Below the pieces are notes generated by a model. The model saw only the letters and a program-made list of their open reading frames with translations. It ran no database searches and was not told where the DNA came from. From assembly GCF_900129505.1 (NCBI RefSeq), contig NZ_LT670818.1, positions 5,675,001-5,739,000 on the forward strand: a DNA stretch of 64,000 nt. Direction: 5' to 3'. Positions 62,585 through 64,000 of this stretch are shown piece after piece. The position numbers were made by a program, and so were the translations under genes. The first letter of the stretch is position 1. The number at the start of each line of letters is the position of its first letter. This DNA comes from Bradyrhizobium erythrophlei. Its GTDB lineage: Bacteria; Pseudomonadota; Alphaproteobacteria; Rhizobiales; Xanthobacteraceae.

Positions 62585-62854
62585 TTAGCAACCGCGGCAA
62601 ATGCCTTTGACCATTCGGTCAAGCGCCGCGTTCTCGCGATTGATTGGATCATTCGGATCACCCAGGTTCTTCTCGTCGGGCACTTGATCGACCCGCGGTT
62701 GGCGGTGGCCGACTGGTGCCCGCAGCAATCGGCTGTCCGGGTTCGTCGATTGAGGAGGTGGTGCGGATGAATTTCCCAAACCAACCGTTTGCGCAACCGC
62801 CACCGAAGTATCGATCACGGCCAGCAACGCTATCGTCGCGATCAGCTTTCGCAT
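62585..62854 (-). CDS. Small exported protein (89 aa)
   Basis: MRKLIATIALLAVIDTSVAV, cleavage near AVA-QT. Mature chain Pro/Asn-rich, ending DRMVKGICRGC with a C-terminal CRGC. Similar ends (KGICxGC) I recall from other rhizobial exported proteins. GGGAGATCC precedes the start. Confidence 0.68.
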   Translation of the reverse strand: MRKLIATIALLAVIDTSVAVAQTVGLGNSSAPPPQSTNPDSRLLRAPVGHRQPRVDQVPDEKNLGDPNDPINRENAALDRMVKGICRGC

Positions 62855-63125
62855 GATGGATCTCCCGAGTTGGGACACCCCCTCTCACGATTCATGGTAG
62901 CGGGGAGATTCGACTACAAGGTGCCCAAACCTCACGTTTCGTTCAGATGTTCGAAGCGCGCCGGCGCCGAACGGCCAGAAAGCGGAACCGTCAGCGGCAG
63001 GCGTCTCACGCAAGACGACTGAGGCGATAGCGAGTTCGCACTTATCCACAGCTTCCGCGGCGTCCGGGACTTTGTTCTGGCACCGCGGAGGTCCAAACTC
63101 ACCCTATGGTTGAGTGGAGGCCGTG

Positions 63126-63425
63126 ATGGTAAATCTCGACGAACTGTATCGCAATCTTGAGGGAAAAGAGCAGGAGATCGCCGTTGTGTACGCAAGCGCC
63201 ACGGGTCGAAACATTACTAATCTCTCCGAAGGCGAACGCTTTAGGTTGGAAGCAGAGGTCGGCGAACTGATCGAAGAGGCAGAGGAAGCCCTCATAGATG
63301 ACGAGATGGTGGAAGAGTGGAGAGCACGCGACGAGAGGCTTGCCGCCACGCCGATTGGTCGGCTCATACTTGAGCGCCACGAGATTGAAGAGAAGATTTT
63401 GGACGAGTTAGAAGACCAAAACTGA
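63126..63425 (+). CDS. Acidic coiled-coil protein (99 aa)
   Basis: Start MVNLDELYRNLEGKEQEIAV after GGAGG at 63116-63120. Heptad-rich, acidic: EAEVGELIEEAEEALIDDEM, RHEIEEKILDELED. Function unknown. The short form that starts at 63126 is preferred over 63114 because of the ribosome site. Confidence 0.62.
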   Translation: MVNLDELYRNLEGKEQEIAVVYASATGRNITNLSEGERFRLEAEVGELIEEAEEALIDDEMVEEWRARDERLAATPIGRLILERHEIEEKILDELEDQN

Positions 63426-64000
63426 AAATAGCGGTCGACGGGGCTGCCTCGCTTCGTGCCGGGCTGCCTTTTCGCTCCCCAGGCGGGCCCGCAGCCACCA
63501 CGCTGGCGAGCCCTGCGCTGGCGCCGTTCATGCTTCGGGCCTAATCCGTTTGCTGTTTCGAGGTGATGGTGCTGCAAATACGCACCGCCCTGAACATGTT
63601 GCGCGGATTAGCGCTCGCGGTCACAGCGCATGAGCGGGCTTTTCTCTCGCCGTCTCGGACCGGTGTTCTCGTGGTGGAACACCCGTTTCCAATGGCGTGT
63701 CTTTAATCGTCAGCGGGAATGCGAGATGGTTCTCGGACTAGGCGTCATGAGTAAACCCCGGCGCTGCCAGCCCCGAGCCGGGGCCATTTTCGTTTGAACC
63801 TTTCTCTGGTCTGCACAGACAGATCATCGCCGGGGGATTGCTCGTTCCGGACCCAAACCAACGCCACCAGGCATTATTCGGCTCGGTGGCGTTGTGCATT
63901 TCGGTGGCCTACGCATTTGCGAGCCAATAGAAACGGCCCCAGCTGGGGGAAGCTGAGGCCGCCTTAATAGAGCTACCTTGTGCCGGTGGTCTAAGCCGGC
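63426..64000. other. Non-coding right edge with hairpins
   Basis: CCCCG/CGGGG stem near 63771-63783 followed by CCATTTT, and AACGCCACC/GGTGGCGTT at 63860-63895, both terminator- or attenuator-like. A 55-codon frame at 63630-63797 exists but has no clear support. Confidence 0.4.

Noticed and set aside
1..64000. CRISPR array or cas genes
   Set aside because: No regularly spaced direct repeats were seen and no Cas-like protein was recognised on either strand.

Overview
The window looks like an accessory, heavily rearranged stretch of an alphaproteobacterial chromosome, most likely Bradyrhizobium or a close relative (Nitrobacteraceae). This rests on high GC, on the many very small orphan proteins with zinc-ribbon or single-membrane-helix designs that I recall from that group, on rhizobial-type two-component genes, and on IS1182, IS630 and group II intron remnants. 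No rRNA, tRNA or CRISPR array was found. Organism assignment is inference from protein style, not from a marker gene.

Layout. 1-770: the start of cydB and the C-terminal stump of cydA (cytochrome bd oxidase), cut off at an apparent island boundary. 770-6,660: small orphans, a frameshifted membrane gene, a group II intron 3' remnant with its domain V, an actinobacterial-type dapD and a NUDIX gene. 6,700-8,930: small proteins, a chimeric SRPBCC-SRAP protein that lacks the SRAP catalytic cysteine, and a CsoR/RcnR-type metal repressor. 8,940-13,024: a divergent metal-homeostasis cluster with two upstream small ORFs and hairpin leaders, a HisE/MazG-like pyrophosphatase, an atypical NRAMP transporter and MgtC. 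13,071-14,249: a truncated outer-membrane barrel/porin. 14,250-25,200: an orphan-rich island with a prophage terminase remnant, a class-3 lipase, a GrlR-like gene, an XRE repressor with a palindromic operator, and several sets of paralogous tiny genes.

25,200-33,700: a His-rich metal-binding protein, sorAB (periplasmic sulfite dehydrogenase plus cytochrome c), a MITE-like element with terminal repeats, a 5'-truncated Sll1717-type ATPase, a secreted nuclease, a GNAT enzyme and a HEPN-like protein. 33,956-35,637: an apparently intact IS1182-family element. 35,700-36,574: a frameshifted SDR gene.

36,890-52,660 is more core-like: a large winged-helix/STAND/TPR regulator, a histidine-kinase stump, a DUF202 membrane protein, a second sulfite-oxidase-family molybdoenzyme, a three-gene phosphorelay operon (DUF4118 kinase, CheY-like regulator, REC-REC-PAS kinase with a recent internal REC duplication), an ABC-type substrate-binding protein, a TAXI-type solute-binding protein and a class III adenylate cyclase with TPRs. 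A dispersed ~120 bp intergenic repeat occurs between these genes.

52,660-64,000: a second orphan-rich region with a frameshifted rlpA, the intact SRAP paralogue of the chimera, a putative zinc peptidase, and an IS630 element whose transposase needs one -1 frameshift. The regions interact mainly through metal and redox themes: metal sensing and transport (8.6-13 kb), sulfite oxidation (26-27.7 and 41-42 kb) and signal transduction (40-52 kb). The orphan islands carry signs of repeated insertion, duplication and decay.
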